Assembly (NCBI GenBank): GCA_933228675.1 | Contig: OW121740.1 | Location: 57,351,000 to 57,414,999 of the forward strand | Reading direction: 5' to 3' | Length of the DNA: 64,000 nucleotides | Origin: Stomorhina lunata | Taxonomy: Eukaryota; Arthropoda; Insecta; Diptera; Rhiniidae | Part shown: positions 9,301 to 22,200 of the stretch, piece by piece | Numbering within the stretch: the first letter of the stretch is position 1 | Layout of the letters: every line of letters starts with the position of its first letter | Notes under the pieces: generated by a model | Databases searched by the model: none | The model's input: only the letters and a program-made list of their open reading frames with translations | What the model was told of the DNA's origin: nothing | Position numbers and translations under genes: made by a program

Positions 9301-12087
9301 AGAAAGGGAATTAACGCTTACTACTTTTGCAGAACTCCGTAGGCAAAAGATGGGGCTAAAGGCCAATAGTTGTGTGTTAGATTTACACAACCATTGTGAG
9401 GTCAGTTCTATCGTACGGATGTGCAGTTTGGTAGGAAGCTGTTGATAGAGTTTCATTCCTGGCCTCTCTTAACAAGGTACAACGATGACATCATATTGTC
9501 AATGCACCCTCTTGACCTCTTCATTAAGGTTATGACAACTGGAAGTCTAGTAAGGCTGCGTGAGTCGAGTATTCTTAGATATAGGCGGCTGGACAAAGCA
9601 GAATACTGAGCTTAATAGGCTCCTTACGCTTGGAAAGTCCGACTATTTAGTTAAGGAACTTCTTTTCAGCACAGCTCCAGAGGTCGTTATCTCTGATAGA
9701 ACCGTATGGGAAGGTCGCATATAGCAGTTCCAAGGGAATTCGATCTTCACAGATTGCGGTACTGAATCTGGTGTTTTTCGGATAGAACAAAACATTAAGA
9801 AATCTTATAGACTTGGGGACGAGTGTAGTGTCTTCCAGGCAGAGATATTTGCCATTTGGAAAGCCGTAGAGTTTATCCCCAGTACCATAACTGAAAACAG
9901 TGAGGTGACGAATTATGTCGACACAGTGTTACATCAAAAAGTCAAAAAATGTAGATTGGCCCTATTAGATCTATCACTCAGTTATGGGATTGGATTGTGC
10001 TGGGTTCCGGGTCATTGCGACATTGTTGGCAACGAAGTTGCTGATAAAGCCGCTAGACAGGGCTCGAGAAAAAAGTCAACGAGTGACGGGTATTACTCTC
10101 CCTCCTATATTACTCTGCCATTCCTATTTGGGTATCAAGTCTTGGATCATCAAGGAAACCTCAAGAACATGGGATAACATAGTTACCTGTAGAACATAGT
10201 TATAACATAGTTACCTGTAGAACATCGGAACCAAAATTCAGCTAGGTCTGAGTAAGTCAAGTTTAACAGAAATTTTGACGGGACACTGCGCGTTAATCTC
10301 TAGGCTAAATAGGTGGGACGGCAGCATTCCGGACTTCTGCAGACTATGTCTAGATGAGGAATCGTCCGAACCGGTGGAACACATTCTCTGTCCATTGCTC
10401 CAAAATTAAAGGCTTAAACACCAAGGTAATATATTCTATGATGAACTTCAGAATCTGTAGAAGTACAAACCTATTGATCTTGTGGGGTTTATAACTGGAC
10501 TCAGGTGGCTTAGATAAGCCTCTTCCAACTACTCTACTACTATTCTATTTTACTATCTACTCTTTTAACTCAATCTCTTCCTAAAAGCTTAGCCACCTTT
10601 TGCTCTCTCTCCCTCTCTTCATCTTTAAAGGATCACAATGGAGCCCAGGGATCTCCGAGTGAAGGTGTCGTTTTTGATAACGCCTTTCAAACCTAACCTA
10701 AAATGTTTTTGCCACCAAAAAATATAAACAAATATGGCCAAATCCTGAGTGACGGGCGATACATTTGTACAGTTTTTGTAGTACTTATGTAAATAAATCC
10801 CATTTTCGATCTACACGATATATCTTTGAAAAGATTTCAGAGAATTATAGCCTGTCGATTGCACTTTCGAATAGCATTATGTAGAATAGGGAAAATTAGT
10901 TTCAATCAGACACTTAAGTGCATAAACTGAGTGAGGCTTAGATCTTCATAGCTGGACTCAGATGGCTTAAACATTCTACTATTAATTTGGAAAATTTATT
11001 ACCTCAACTGCTACTTATTACCTCTATTGCTTATTACTTCTACTGCTACTACTATTTTGTTTTCTTCACATAAATCATGATTTTTATGTTTAAATTGGTT
11101 GACATAAACTCTTTCATATATGAATCATCAACTCACCTGAAACATAATCAGGAAACTGTGTAAGACCACATAAATCAACGTAAATATAATGTGTGTAATT
11201 AAACCAAAATGTTCACGTTTCGAATTTTTAGGCTCTGTAGCTGTCCAGAATAGAGCATCTATGGTGTCCTGACCAAAGGCCGATAGTAATCGATCACCCA
11301 CTTCCAGCATATTGTAGAATAAATATAATTTTATAATTGACTGTGATTTAATTATGTGATACACTCTATTCGTGTCGACAGACAACATTAAAAGTGTCAC
11401 TGATATCCATATAGAACCTTTGAGCAAATCACAGATTTCCGCCGGTGTCAAGAGTCTTTGGGTACGTCTTCTTAGACCCAAACAACTGGCTATAGGACGT
11501 GTCAGCATACCCCATAACGCCAAAGCAAAACGCACCGGCAAAAATGTGTGTATGTATAGAAATGAGTCGGCACATTGCATGATGCCGTAAACCATAAAAC
11601 GTTCCAAATCTCGTGGTATACGCATAAAGGAGTAAATTTTTTTACGTCTAGCCGTATAACGCTCCTCATCGTGCTCCAATAAATATCCCCGTGTCATTTC
11701 CAATTTGAAAAAATCCATAAATGAAGGAGACTCTGTAAGAAATTTTTAAAGCATTTTACTTTTTCCTTGTCTAGTTCTTAACCATTCCTTTCACTTTGAG
11801 TTGTTTTCTTTTTTTTTTAACAACTTAACAACAGGTTTTCTACATTTTCCTCACCATCGTCATCATCAGCGAACGAACACACATTACTTACCCCTTGCCC
11901 CTGTCTCCGATTCTTTGGCTGTTTTCGCTGCAGTCTCGCTACTGCCTTTATTATTTGTATTTACACTCCCACTAGAGCGCCTGTGACCAAAGCCAGCCAC
12001 CGCTGCACCATCCGCCTCGTCATACAAGTCATCGATTCGATTTTGAAAACCTAAATCGCCACGAAATCTTAACTTTTTTGATGTCAT
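6355..12087 (-). CDS. TAPT1 homologue (DUF747 multi-pass membrane protein)
   Basis: Three exons on the minus strand, 12087-11892, 11732-11137 and 7692-6355, keep phase through GTAAGT/ACAG and GTGAGT/ACAG borders and give 709 aa. Exon 2 has the hallmark TRGYLLEHDEERYTARR block, RIPRDLERFMVYG, QSIIKLYLFYNMLEVGDRLL and FGQDTIDALFWTATEP. Exon 3 continues with ISNNFVELKGSVFKKFDKNN, KHAFITRFNELP (about residues 361-372) and VARRMGFIPFPLAV. These are diagnostic of TAPT1, family PF05346. Several hydrophobic segments predict a multi-pass protein. Vertebrate TAPT1 acts at the ciliary base and yeast Emp65 in the ER. The last ~240 residues form a Ser/Thr/Asn-rich, probably disordered tail that is longer than in the human protein. 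Intron 1 is 159 bp; intron 2 (7693-11136) holds retrotransposon debris. Confidence 0.93.
7693..8350. other. TAPT1 intron 2, 5'-distal part without recognised elements
   Basis: AT-rich intron sequence. Short open frames here have no recognisable motif and no splice support. Confidence 0.4.
8351..8545. repeat. Short direct duplication inside TAPT1 intron 2
   Basis: The block CTTAAGTGCAATATTACAAA followed by CTTTACAGG and TTTTTTAATTA occurs at 8351 and again at 8505, 154 bp apart, the second copy with a 6 bp insertion. No coding content. Confidence 0.6.
9090..10710 (+). pseudogene. Degenerate RNase H-bearing non-LTR retrotransposon (family A, copy 1)
   Basis: Broken frames in order give YADDAVLLVSGK (reverse transcriptase catalytic motif, about 9110), GVILEEK and LHPLDLFIKVMTTGSLVRLR (end of the RT domain). 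RNase H blocks follow: SVFQAEIFAIWKAVEF, then WVPGHCDIVGNEVADKAARQ (about 9998-10058). The tail ends with AACCTAACCTAAAA near 10705. Many stops and frameshifts show it is dead. The 5' part (ORF1, endonuclease) is missing. A small internal duplication of ACATAGTTACCTGTAGAAC lies at 10175-10225. The arrangement fits I/LOA-type elements. It sits antisense in TAPT1 intron 2; other copies are at 18.4, 28.2, 29.7 and 42.2 kb. Confidence 0.75.
10890..11000 (+). mobile_element. Short 3'-tail fragment of family A
   Basis: The words TAGATCTTCATAGCTGGACT and CAGATGGCTTAAA resemble the tail of copy 1 (GATCTTGTGGGG...ACTGGACTCAGGTGGCTTAGA). Only about 60 bp are alignable. Confidence 0.35.
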
Positions 12088-13519
12088 CTTATGTTTCTGT
12101 TTAAAATTACTATTAATTTTTTGTTTTACATTAGAACATTGTGTAGATGCAAAAATGGAAAAATTAATAATTTAATAAAAATTTTAATAATTTAATAAAA
12201 AGTTTAATAAGTTTTCAAAGTTTTAATCCGGAATTTGTTTGTTTTTATTGAACGAGTCACTGTTTTTTTGGGGTGCAAGAACTGTTTACGAAGAAAGTAT
12301 TCACAATAGAGAGAAAAACAAACGTCAGTGTTGCTACTACGGAGACATACACTGTTTCCAATTAAATTGTTAATTCTTTTACACACATGAGGTTTGGCTG
12401 TACGAGCCAAGTTTGGTTGTCATGTCTTAGATTATAGGAAATATCGGTGACGGGAACAAAAAGAGATACAAGCCTTGCCGAACCACAACTCAAAAATACT
12501 AAGTCTCGAAACCTTAATTTATATACAAATTTAATGAAACTGTAAAAATTCTAACCAATATAGAATATTATTGACAAATACACTCACGGTCACTAGAATA
12601 TGTTCACTTTTTTAGTTATAAATTTAAGCTTGCTGGTCTCAAGATAATTCATGAATAGAATTGTGATGTACTTTTTCTGAAATGCCGAATAGTTTAGATA
12701 AAGAGTGTAAATAAAGAAAGTTTGAACAAAAATTGACAGTTGAAATATATGCCTCTTTTTATAATTGGTGCAGAAAATTATGAATTATTTTTGCGTCACT
12801 TGAATAGGTTCACTAAATAAATTTCAGTTTTGTGGTTATTTGTGGAAATTTTGAGGACAGAATAGCTTAGCATTTAATAAAATAGAACTCTAGAAGTATT
12901 TTCTATCGGTTTTATTTAAATTTGGTCCATGGTCCAGAAGACAAACATTGATGCCAATAGAGATTAAGGCTTCTACTTCTGTGAAATTTCTACAAAAATT
13001 TAAAAACATGACTGCGTTGTAATGATTCACTCAAGAAGTAACAAAATATGAGGAAAAAACTCTAAGCGAAAGCAAACTTTGGCCCCAAGATTCACCAATC
13101 GGCAAAATTATAGTGATTTTCGTTTAAAAATCATATCATATATCTACATATAGAAACTAATAAATATACCTTAACTCCTAATACCACCTAAGCTTCGGAA
13201 AAAAAATCATAATTTAGAAAGACGAAAGCCAACGATGACCCAATGGACCAGTTTGAAAAAATAAAAGATTTAATGTAAGGTCCATGATGCTCCCTGGCTA
13301 AATGAAAGTTTTATTTTTTCTAATATTGGGACCATGTTCCAACTGCACTTACAATGCCTTCCTTATCTTATCTAAACTTATCAAATATATTACAAAAAAT
13401 TAGTATCATCTTAATATGGCAGAAGAAAATTCATTCTGATCCTGTTATTAAAACATACCACGAGAAGAAAGATAAAAATGTTGGTAGTATTAAGTTTAGT
13501 GAGTCTATCGCTAATATCT
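12088..13519. other. Intergenic region 5' of TAPT1
   Basis: It presumably contains the TAPT1 promoter next to 12088. Near 12590 a CACGGTCACTAGAATATGTT end-like word and, near 13075, a frame reading LWPQDSP (compare WPxQSPDLNP of Tc1 transposases) hint at a very decayed Tc1-like copy. The match is too short to call. Confidence 0.3.
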
Positions 13520-13745
13520 TTAAAGATTATCTTTAATAAGTTTTTTCTTTCAATAGGGATTGAAACCTCCCATCCTCCGATACTGCTTATATTCAACCGA
13601 CCTACGCTTATTAATAAAACAGATACATAACTGCATAAAAATTTAAGATTTTTCCTTTGAAAGTTCGGATGATGCACGGAAATAACTATCTCTGATTTTT
13701 AGACCAATTTTCAGCAAAGTGCAACCACTGACCAGAAAGTGGGTT
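13520..13745. repeat. Dispersed repeat shared with 56.17-56.35 kb
   Basis: Both places share in order CCxACCTACxCTTxTTAATAAA, ACAGAT, AAAAATTTAAGA, TTTCCTTTxAAAGTTC, and then a CAACCACTGACCAGAAA-like block. No coding content; family unknown. Confidence 0.45.
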
Positions 13746-16252
13746 GCTAAACTTTAATCTAACCCTTCTGCAACCTAGTATGGCAGTCTGGTAATCAGAC
13801 TTTTTTCCATTGTGTTAACACGAAAGCCAAAAAAAAAAACATATCACTTATACCCTTTAAATATTCGGAAAGCTTTAAAAAACTTTTAAGACGGCTGATG
13901 TCATAGAATAAATATACCTAGAATACCGACGAAAGGTTAAAGTACGGATTAGTAAAAGCCTAAAAAGAGCTTTTACTTTTCTTAATGAATACAAATAGTT
14001 GCACAAAAAAATATATGTGATGGGACGAAATTTTTTTTTAAGATTTTTACTGTAAATTGAATACATTTTCTTGAGAAATTTCAATAATTTTTTTAATATC
14101 AATATAAATTAAGCAAAAACAAAAAACATGTCGAAAGAAAACAAAATGAAAATTAAATGATAATCTTCGCTTTATGTTCATATTTGTTGGACGCAATAAT
14201 AATTCTTATTTATTCTGTCCTTCTAAATAATATGTAATATGTGGATTTCGCTCTGTCTAGAATTAGGGATAATCCTCCTGATGAGATGGCCTAACCAACC
14301 ATCGAGACGCGTCGAGGAATGGTTTCCACACCAACATTTTTTGGTTTTATCAAAAAACTATTTATTACAATAATAAATAATTGTAATGAATTGGGATCTT
14401 AGTGCAATACACTACAGTAAAACTTTTTAAGTAAATGTTTGATGTCCCAAAATTCAGCATTTTTGCGAAATGCAAAAAAGTCCACTGTATTAAAAATTTC
14501 GCAGAATTTTTCAAACAAAAAGTTGAGTTCAAAAAGCTTTTCTGATTGTCAAAATAGCTTTTATTTCCTGTACATGTGATTAGTATAATACTAAATTTTA
14601 ATGGATCAGCTGACGCATGAAATATAGACAAAACAAGAGCATTAGTATTCTTCTGTGCGATGGATGATGTCAGGAGTTTGACGTATCGTATCTGGTCAAA
14701 TAGTTTGTATGCTTAAGATTTCCGATGGAGTGGTACCATGCACATCCGTGATGCACAGGCTTGCCATACGTGTATATATGAAGAGCTCTTTACCTGGCAA
14801 TAACATCGTTAAGCATTAAGGCTAGGTTTTAATTCACGTTTTAATTAACGTTTCACAATTGTCCTTTTGCACGTGTTTTTAATTTGGCCTTTAAGAGAGT
14901 ACTAGGGCACACCCATACAGGTGACCACAGATCTACAACGAGTATTTTGTTTTTTTGTATTTTTCCAAGCTAACGTCAGAATTATTTATGTTAACAAAAG
15001 GAAACTTTTTACAGGTGACGTCAAACGAGTGTCTTTAAAAGTAAGGGTATAAATATATGTATGTATATATAAAATGACATTTAAAGTGTAGCAGCGTCCC
15101 CCATAAAAGCGCCCGCTTTTCTTATTGCCTTTTTTTGCACAGGAAACAGCTCCCGATTTCTATTAATTTTTGAAACAAACTATTTAAATATTATTTTTAA
15201 TAGTTCACTACACAAATTTGATTTTAAAACACATAATTATTTTATTTTTAATACTTTAAATTTTTCTTCACTTTAAAAATTTTATAATGCTTGTTTATTT
15301 ACACAAAACTAACGGTACATTTAGGGTAAACAAACTTTGACATTTACATTGCTTTCGTTTCCCAACAAAAAAATGTCTGCCCTAGACAGTATTGTTATTC
15401 AGATCCGGTTTCAACTGTGCTTTATTCGATTCAAACTTGTCACTAAATACTATTGTGAATTATTGCTTTTTCTTTATACAAAGGGTTGAGGAAAAGAAAA
15501 TGTCAAAATAAATTTGACAATTCAATTTGTGAATTTCTTTGCTGTCGATTAGTTCTTGAGAAGTTTCTGTGCAATTTCGATTAATAAATTAAAATTTGTT
15601 ATAAATTATTTGTAATAAAAGTAACATTTTATCAATTTAATATAAATTTTATGAAAAGTTAAGAAATCTAAAAATTTTATTGAACTTCTAAGAGAAAACC
15701 AATTGCCGGTTAAGGTTACGTGATAATTAGCAAGAAGAAGCATTAAAAATTAATCGAAGGGTGGGGAGCTGCAATGAACAGAAAATGAATCAAAACAAAC
15801 ACCAAGAAAAATATTAACATCAAAAGAGAATTACACAAACGATTGCGCAGTCTGCTCCACCACCAAAGAAGACCAAAAACAATTGTTTTTAAAAACACAT
15901 CAGTCAAGTCTTTCGTTCGTTCGCTTCCAATTGTATTTTGACATTCGGAGTCCGAGTCTATGAAAACGGAATACTTACTCACTGCTCACGACGAAAGAGA
16001 AAAATAGCAAAACGAATCGAAACAGAAAGAAAAATCCATACGGGAAACAGCAACCACAAAGTGAAATTGTTGAAAGAAGAAAATTATTTGATAAATTGAG
16101 TGTTTGTGTGTTAAGTGCGTGAAAATTTTTCAACAAACATTTTCTTCTTTCCGTTTGAATACCGATAAAATAAATAAACCAGAGGAATTAAATGAATTAA
16201 TCCAACTACGGGTGAATAGTGATAAAGTTTGTGTAAAATTCTAAACACCAAA
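13746..16252. other. Intergenic region and probable promoter/5' UTR of the polyamine oxidase gene
   Basis: No other gene is recognised. The last few hundred bases, after an initiator-like ATCAGTC near 15898, are purine-rich and free of repeats and probably hold the transcription start and 5' UTR. There is no clear TATA box, and no experimental support is visible. Confidence 0.35.
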
Positions 16253-19200
16253 ATGGGTGAAACTACCCCACATACACCAGCTCCATCGCCCACTGATGAA
16301 CATGCTGCGGCCATGGCCGCCGCTGCCAGTGGTGGTGCACCACAACCAACTCATTTCAAAGTGATAATCATTGGAGCTGGCATGTCTGGTCTATCGGCTG
16401 CCAATCATTTGATGCAAAATGGCTGTGACAGCTTTTGTATACTGGAGGGACGAGGTCGCATTGGTGGCAGAATTGTCTCGATACCTTTGGGACAACAAAA
16501 AGTAAGTTAGGCCGATGAATCTTATGTAAGATTATGACTACATGTATTCTCTTCACATCATCATAAGAATAGGAATGGAAGGCGTAAAAGCAATTGTTGG
16601 AAAGCAAAAAAGGATGATGTCGTAATGAAAATTTAATAATACAAACTGCAATATAATTTTATTTTATGTTATGGAATTTTTCACTTACGAAGCAGAAAAT
16701 CTTGACATATTTTCTTTTATCTTCTATATGTAGTCCATTTCAGTATGTATGTACTTATATGTTTTAATTTTCATTTACTTTTCTTCTTCTCCCTTTGAAA
16801 ACTATTTCTATTTTGCCAATTTTTCGCATTTCCCAAATTTTAATGCTCCAATCTCGGGCAGCTAATTTTATAGCTATTTTTATAAATATAAAAGGGTCAT
16901 TTTGTTCCCTAAAAAGAATTCTAAAGTATTTGCTGTTGTAAATATGACACAGCATTCTCGGATAGGCTAATTCGTTTCTTCCGTAAACATGAATATGTTT
17001 AATTTTAAATGATTTCTCTATCGGCTGTTGGTCATCGTCTGGTTTCTTGTATATTTTCCCCCCAAATCTACTCATTATTCAAATTCTGTTGCATTTTCAA
17101 TTGCGTGCGTCTCAATTAAACACACTTTTCTTCAATTTTAGTTCGCATTTTCGTTTACGTACGTCCTTGTTTTATGTTTATTTTCGGTAATTAATCGTCA
17201 TTGCTGTTGACTGCTAATTCATTTGTTTGTTTACACCGTTTGCTAGTGTATTAGATTAGCAAAAAATCACAACCTAGTTCTTGAATAAATTCTAATAAAT
17301 CTTGAAAAATATCGATATATTTTTATTTGAATGGATCCTGATTAAGGAATGAGTACATGTATATCTGACCTGGTATAATTCCATTAAATATAAATGCTTT
17401 ATCTATTTTTGTACATTATTTGGTTAGGTAAAGCAATAAACTGGAGAAGTCATCGTCACTTGGGTAGTATACATACATGAACAGGATTTATAGGCAATGA
17501 ATTCACTCACGTGCCCTGAGAGCCACTGAGATGCTACAATAAATGAGTCTATTTTACAAACGTTAATGTTCGATTTAAATAATCGTAAGTGAAATTCCGT
17601 TAAATATCTCTTAAACTATTAGAGATAGCGTAGTACAGTAAGCATATTTTTCTTTTTTTCTTAAGTAGATTTCGAATGTGTAAAAATCTACAGGTTTATA
17701 TCTACGAAAGTTATACGAACCAATAGGTTTTACATACAATGGTGCTCAACTTTGGCCTACTCTAGAGGCCACTTTGCTAAAAATATACATATTTTTAAAA
17801 ATTGATCTAAAATTCCAACTACCCATTGGCCAATTTCTCCATATTGCGCAAATCCGCCCAGAAGTTTAAAAGTTATTGAAGTAAAACAAAAAAACTTTAC
17901 ATACAATACTTTGCACCACAACTTCTAAACCATTTGGAAAATTTTTAATTTATCAAAGAAAGTAGCAAACTAACAAAGAACATAAATATTATGCCCCAAA
18001 ATATTCCCCGTTTTTGTTTAATTAAGATTTTTTTCTTCTAAACCAATTAACTTAGTTCGCTAATTAAGTCTATATAATGTTGAAAACCCTCACAGGACGT
18101 GTTTGTAAAAAAACTAAGGACAAAAGTTTTACCATGTTTTCGTTGGGTATAAATGTCATTGCTGAAAACAAATGATTGGTTTGTGCGTTCTTTTAGAGAA
18201 ATCGTCTAATTTGCTATTTACAGACAGACAACCGTAAGCCTATATACTGGTCAGCATTCTCCTAAGTAGAGCACCAGATATGTCAAGGTTGTCCTCAATA
18301 GTATTTGCCAGGTGTGTTACTGTAACTTGGTACCCAATGTTCTCGAGCAAGAGCAGATACCATGAAGACATTATATAGGCATTTTATGGATTTTTGACTG
18401 CCAAATAAAAACGTTTACCTTCTTATTGTTATTTGGTCAACCTGTTTATGACTGTTATTTCTGCCTGAAGTATACTGCAATGGCGGGAAGCGAAACATTA
18501 GCAAATATTTTAGACTTGCGGACGAGTGCAGTGTCTTTAATTCAGTAATATTTGACATATGGATGTCTACAGAGCTCATCCCGGGCACTATTGCTGAAAA
18601 TAGTGAGGTGACTATATAGATCGACAGCAAGGCGGCTCTTAAGGCACTACAAGGACATATCATCACCTCAAACTAGTACAAAAATGTAGATTAGCTCTAT
18701 TTAATCTATCATTCAGTTATAGGATTAGATTGTCGTAGATTCACTGCGACATCGTTGGCAACGAAGTTGCGGGCGAATTCGCTAGACAAGGCTCGAGCCA
18801 AGACTTGAGTCAAAAAGTGACGGGCATTGCTCTCCCTTTTGTCACTTTTATTTGGACATCAAGTCTTGGATCGGCAAGGAAACCACAAGGACATGGGGAA
18901 ACATGGCTACATGTAGGACATCTAGGGCTTTATGGCCTAAACGGGACATTAGTGGAACCAAAACTCTACTAGGTATGATTAGGAGAAGCTTAAGAAGATG
19001 TATAGGGATCTTGACTGGACACTGTGCCTTAAATTCTAAGCTAAACAGGTTGGATTGTAGCATTTCGGACTTCTGCAGACTATTTCTGAATGAGGATTCC
19101 TCTAAATTAGTAGAACACTTTCTCTGTCACTGCGCAATGCTTTATAATCAGATGCTCGAACATCAAGGCAGTAGATTCTATGTTGAACTTCAGGATCTGA

Positions 19201-22200
19201 AACAGTGCAAACTGTATGGTATTGTAGGTTTTATTACTCGACTTAGTTGGCTTATATAGGGCACTTCTCTTCTTTCGTTCATATATTTTCTCTTCCTCTT
19301 TACTCAATCTTCTTACGTTTCTATCTAATGTTGAAGGATCTCAATGGACCCCAAGGGTATCCGAGTGAAGGTGTCGATCGACACCACCTTTATATAGTTT
19401 ATTATAGCTTATGTTCTTTTAATTTTGACAAAAGAACTGCGCTGATAAAGCTTAGTCTTTAAATAAGACCAATATGGGCTAGTGTGGGATTGACAACCAA
19501 CTCGAAGAGAATATAAATTATGATTAAAATAAATATTGTTGGCTTAACATGCAAAGGCTCTAAGTCCATATTTTGAACAGGAGAGACTAAAAGCAATCAA
19601 ACTTTTTTTGAGTGAATATTTTTGAATAATATAAATGCAATTTATTAATGTGTTTGTCTTTGTGTTCTTTGTCTAAAAAAGAAAAATTATATAACAAGTA
19701 TTTCCAGAAATGCAAGATTTTTTTTATTAATTTTTTTTTATAATTGGAAACATTACTTTGCTCTTCATCATGTATCGTTTACCTTTTTTTTCCTACGAAT
19801 TCTATTTGTAGCCGAAAACCAAGATAAATTTTCAACCTTAAATTTTTTCTTGAGTGTTTTTTTTTTTTTTGGTTGATTACTTGTATGTGTCATCAGAGTA
19901 ACTAAAAACCATATGGAACCCCTATGATTGATTGTAATTAAATTTTTTCCAAATGGTTTAGAAGTTATGGTAATAATAATAATAATTTCCACGACAACAT
20001 TCCAATTGGAACAAGTGGTACTTCTCTCAGACAATGAGCTGCATCCGATTCTATTTTTAGAATTGCTACCTGTTCTTTCTTTACATGGTTTACATAGGTT
20101 AGGTTAGGCAGGCAGCCGATGGTTAGTCAGCGTCACTTGGGTCCTAGAAAGCGGTCCCTTTGTGGTACCTGCAGGGGATAGACTGGAAAAGAGAACAAAG
20201 ATAATTAATTCCAGACCATCGATGAGAGGCTTATTCAAGCCATCCTGTAGCTCTGATAAACGATTCTATTTTGCGAATGTCAATACTCGCTAGATCGGAT
20301 AGATCATGCAGATAGAGTGCTCCCAGAAAGGTAGCTCTCGAAAAAGAGAGAGCGGGGCAGTGGCAGAGAAGATGAGTAACCGTTTCCTCCTCTTCAACGT
20401 TGTGACAGCTACGGCAGTAGTCATGGTGTTGAAGGTTAAGCCTTCTGGCATGCAGCCCAAAAGTACAATGACCTGTTAGGGTCGAGATTAGGTTGCGGAG
20501 TCTGTGGCGAGGTAGAGAAGCCAAGCACTTTGAACGTTTCTTGTCATAAGTGGGCCATGTTTGCCTGGATATTGAACAAGTAGTTTCAAGGGACCAGGTG
20601 TTCTGCGCTGATTCATAAAGAAGTTGCCTAATTTCTGATTTGCAGGCGGATAGCGGTATTCCCGTAAATTGATCGATGTTATCATGACCCAGGAGAGCAC
20701 CGGATTTAGCGAGTCTGTCCGCAGTGGAGTTACCAGGTATGTTGTTGTGCCCGGGTACCCAAAAAAGTTCGATATTGCAATGTCTCGCCATCTCATTTAG
20801 AGATGCCCGGCATTTACGAGTAAGAACAGATGTCGTGTGGACATTAGATAGGGATTTTATGGCAGCCTGACTGTCGATACAAAAGCGAATATCCCTGCCG
20901 TATATTCTATAGTATTTTAACCAATTGGCAGCCCTATATATGGCCGATATCTCGGATTGAAGGATACTACAATGATCAGGTAGCTTAAAACAGATTTCCT
21001 TCCCTAAAAGCGGAATGAAGAAGCCCCCTCCCACGCCCATCTTTGACTTAGATCCGTCCGTATATACCTCCAGACAGTCATCATCAAAGGATGGTGGGTC
21101 TCCAGAGATAGTTACAGTAAAGGATTTGTCGAAGAGTGGGGTGGGAATGCAGTAATCAATATTGTCAGGGATATCTATAAATTTATCCAGGATAGTGGAG
21201 TGTCCTGATTGCGAATGGGACCAGGTTCCGATAGTGCTAAGTCGGACAGCCGAGTTAAGGGCAATTTGTTGTGCCATTAATTCGACTGGGAGCCAGTTGA
21301 GCATAACAAAGAGCGCCTTGGATGGTGTAGTTTTTTTTTTCAATAAAGCTAACTAGTGAGTGGAGTGCAGTCTCAACAGATTTACCTTTGTTATAGGCAT
21401 GCTGTGAGCTGGAGAGGAGAGTAGTATCGATTGTAGCGCGTAGATGCGCGTCAACGATGCGCTCCAGGGTTTTTAGAAGGAAGGAACAGAGACTTATAGG
21501 TCTGAAATCCTTCGGTTTCGTATGTTTAGCCTTACCCGCTTTGGGAATGAAGACAACATTACACCTGGTCCAGGGTTCTGGTATATGAGATAGCCTAAGA
21601 CAACCATCATATATCAGAGCTAGCCAGGGTATTAGGAGATCGGCATTATGTTGCAGATCGGCTGGGATGATACCATCCGGACCCGCAGCTTTATACGGGT
21701 CGAAACTATCAAGAGCCCATTTAATTCTTTCCCTGTTAAAAGGGATCGGAGTGGACTCGAAGATGGTGTGGTCAATGGCTGTGCACGTGTTAAAGGGTTT
21801 GCAGCCCGGAAAGTGTGTTTCTAAAAGGACCTCAAGTGTTTCAGATCCACTCGTCGTCCAGTAGCCATTGTCTTTTTGAATGTAGGCAGCTACTGAGGGC
21901 GACGATGTCAGGATTTTACGAAGTCTGCTAGTGTCAGAAGAACCTTCGACGCCGCTGCAAAAGTTCCTCCAAGACTGTCTCTTCGCATTCCTGACTAGGT
22001 TTTTAAATCTGTTAACGGAGGCTTTATATGAGGCCCAGTTATCGGTCCTTTTCGCCTCGTTGAACAGCCGGCGACATTCCTTCCTGAGTGTCGCAATGTC
22101 TGAGGACCACCAGGGGGGTTTCTTTTTACCCCTCCTGACGGTGAGTCTGCAAGCCAGATTTGTGGATTGGTCTAAAGCGTCAGTTAAAGCGTTTACCGCC

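Noticed and set aside
12590..13340. Possible Tc1-like transposon
   Set aside because: Only one end-like word and a seven-residue LWPQDSP match were seen; no second terminus or catalytic block could be found.
14640..14940. Broken-coding-like stretch
   Set aside because: No domain wording could be matched in any frame and no repeat partner exists in the window.
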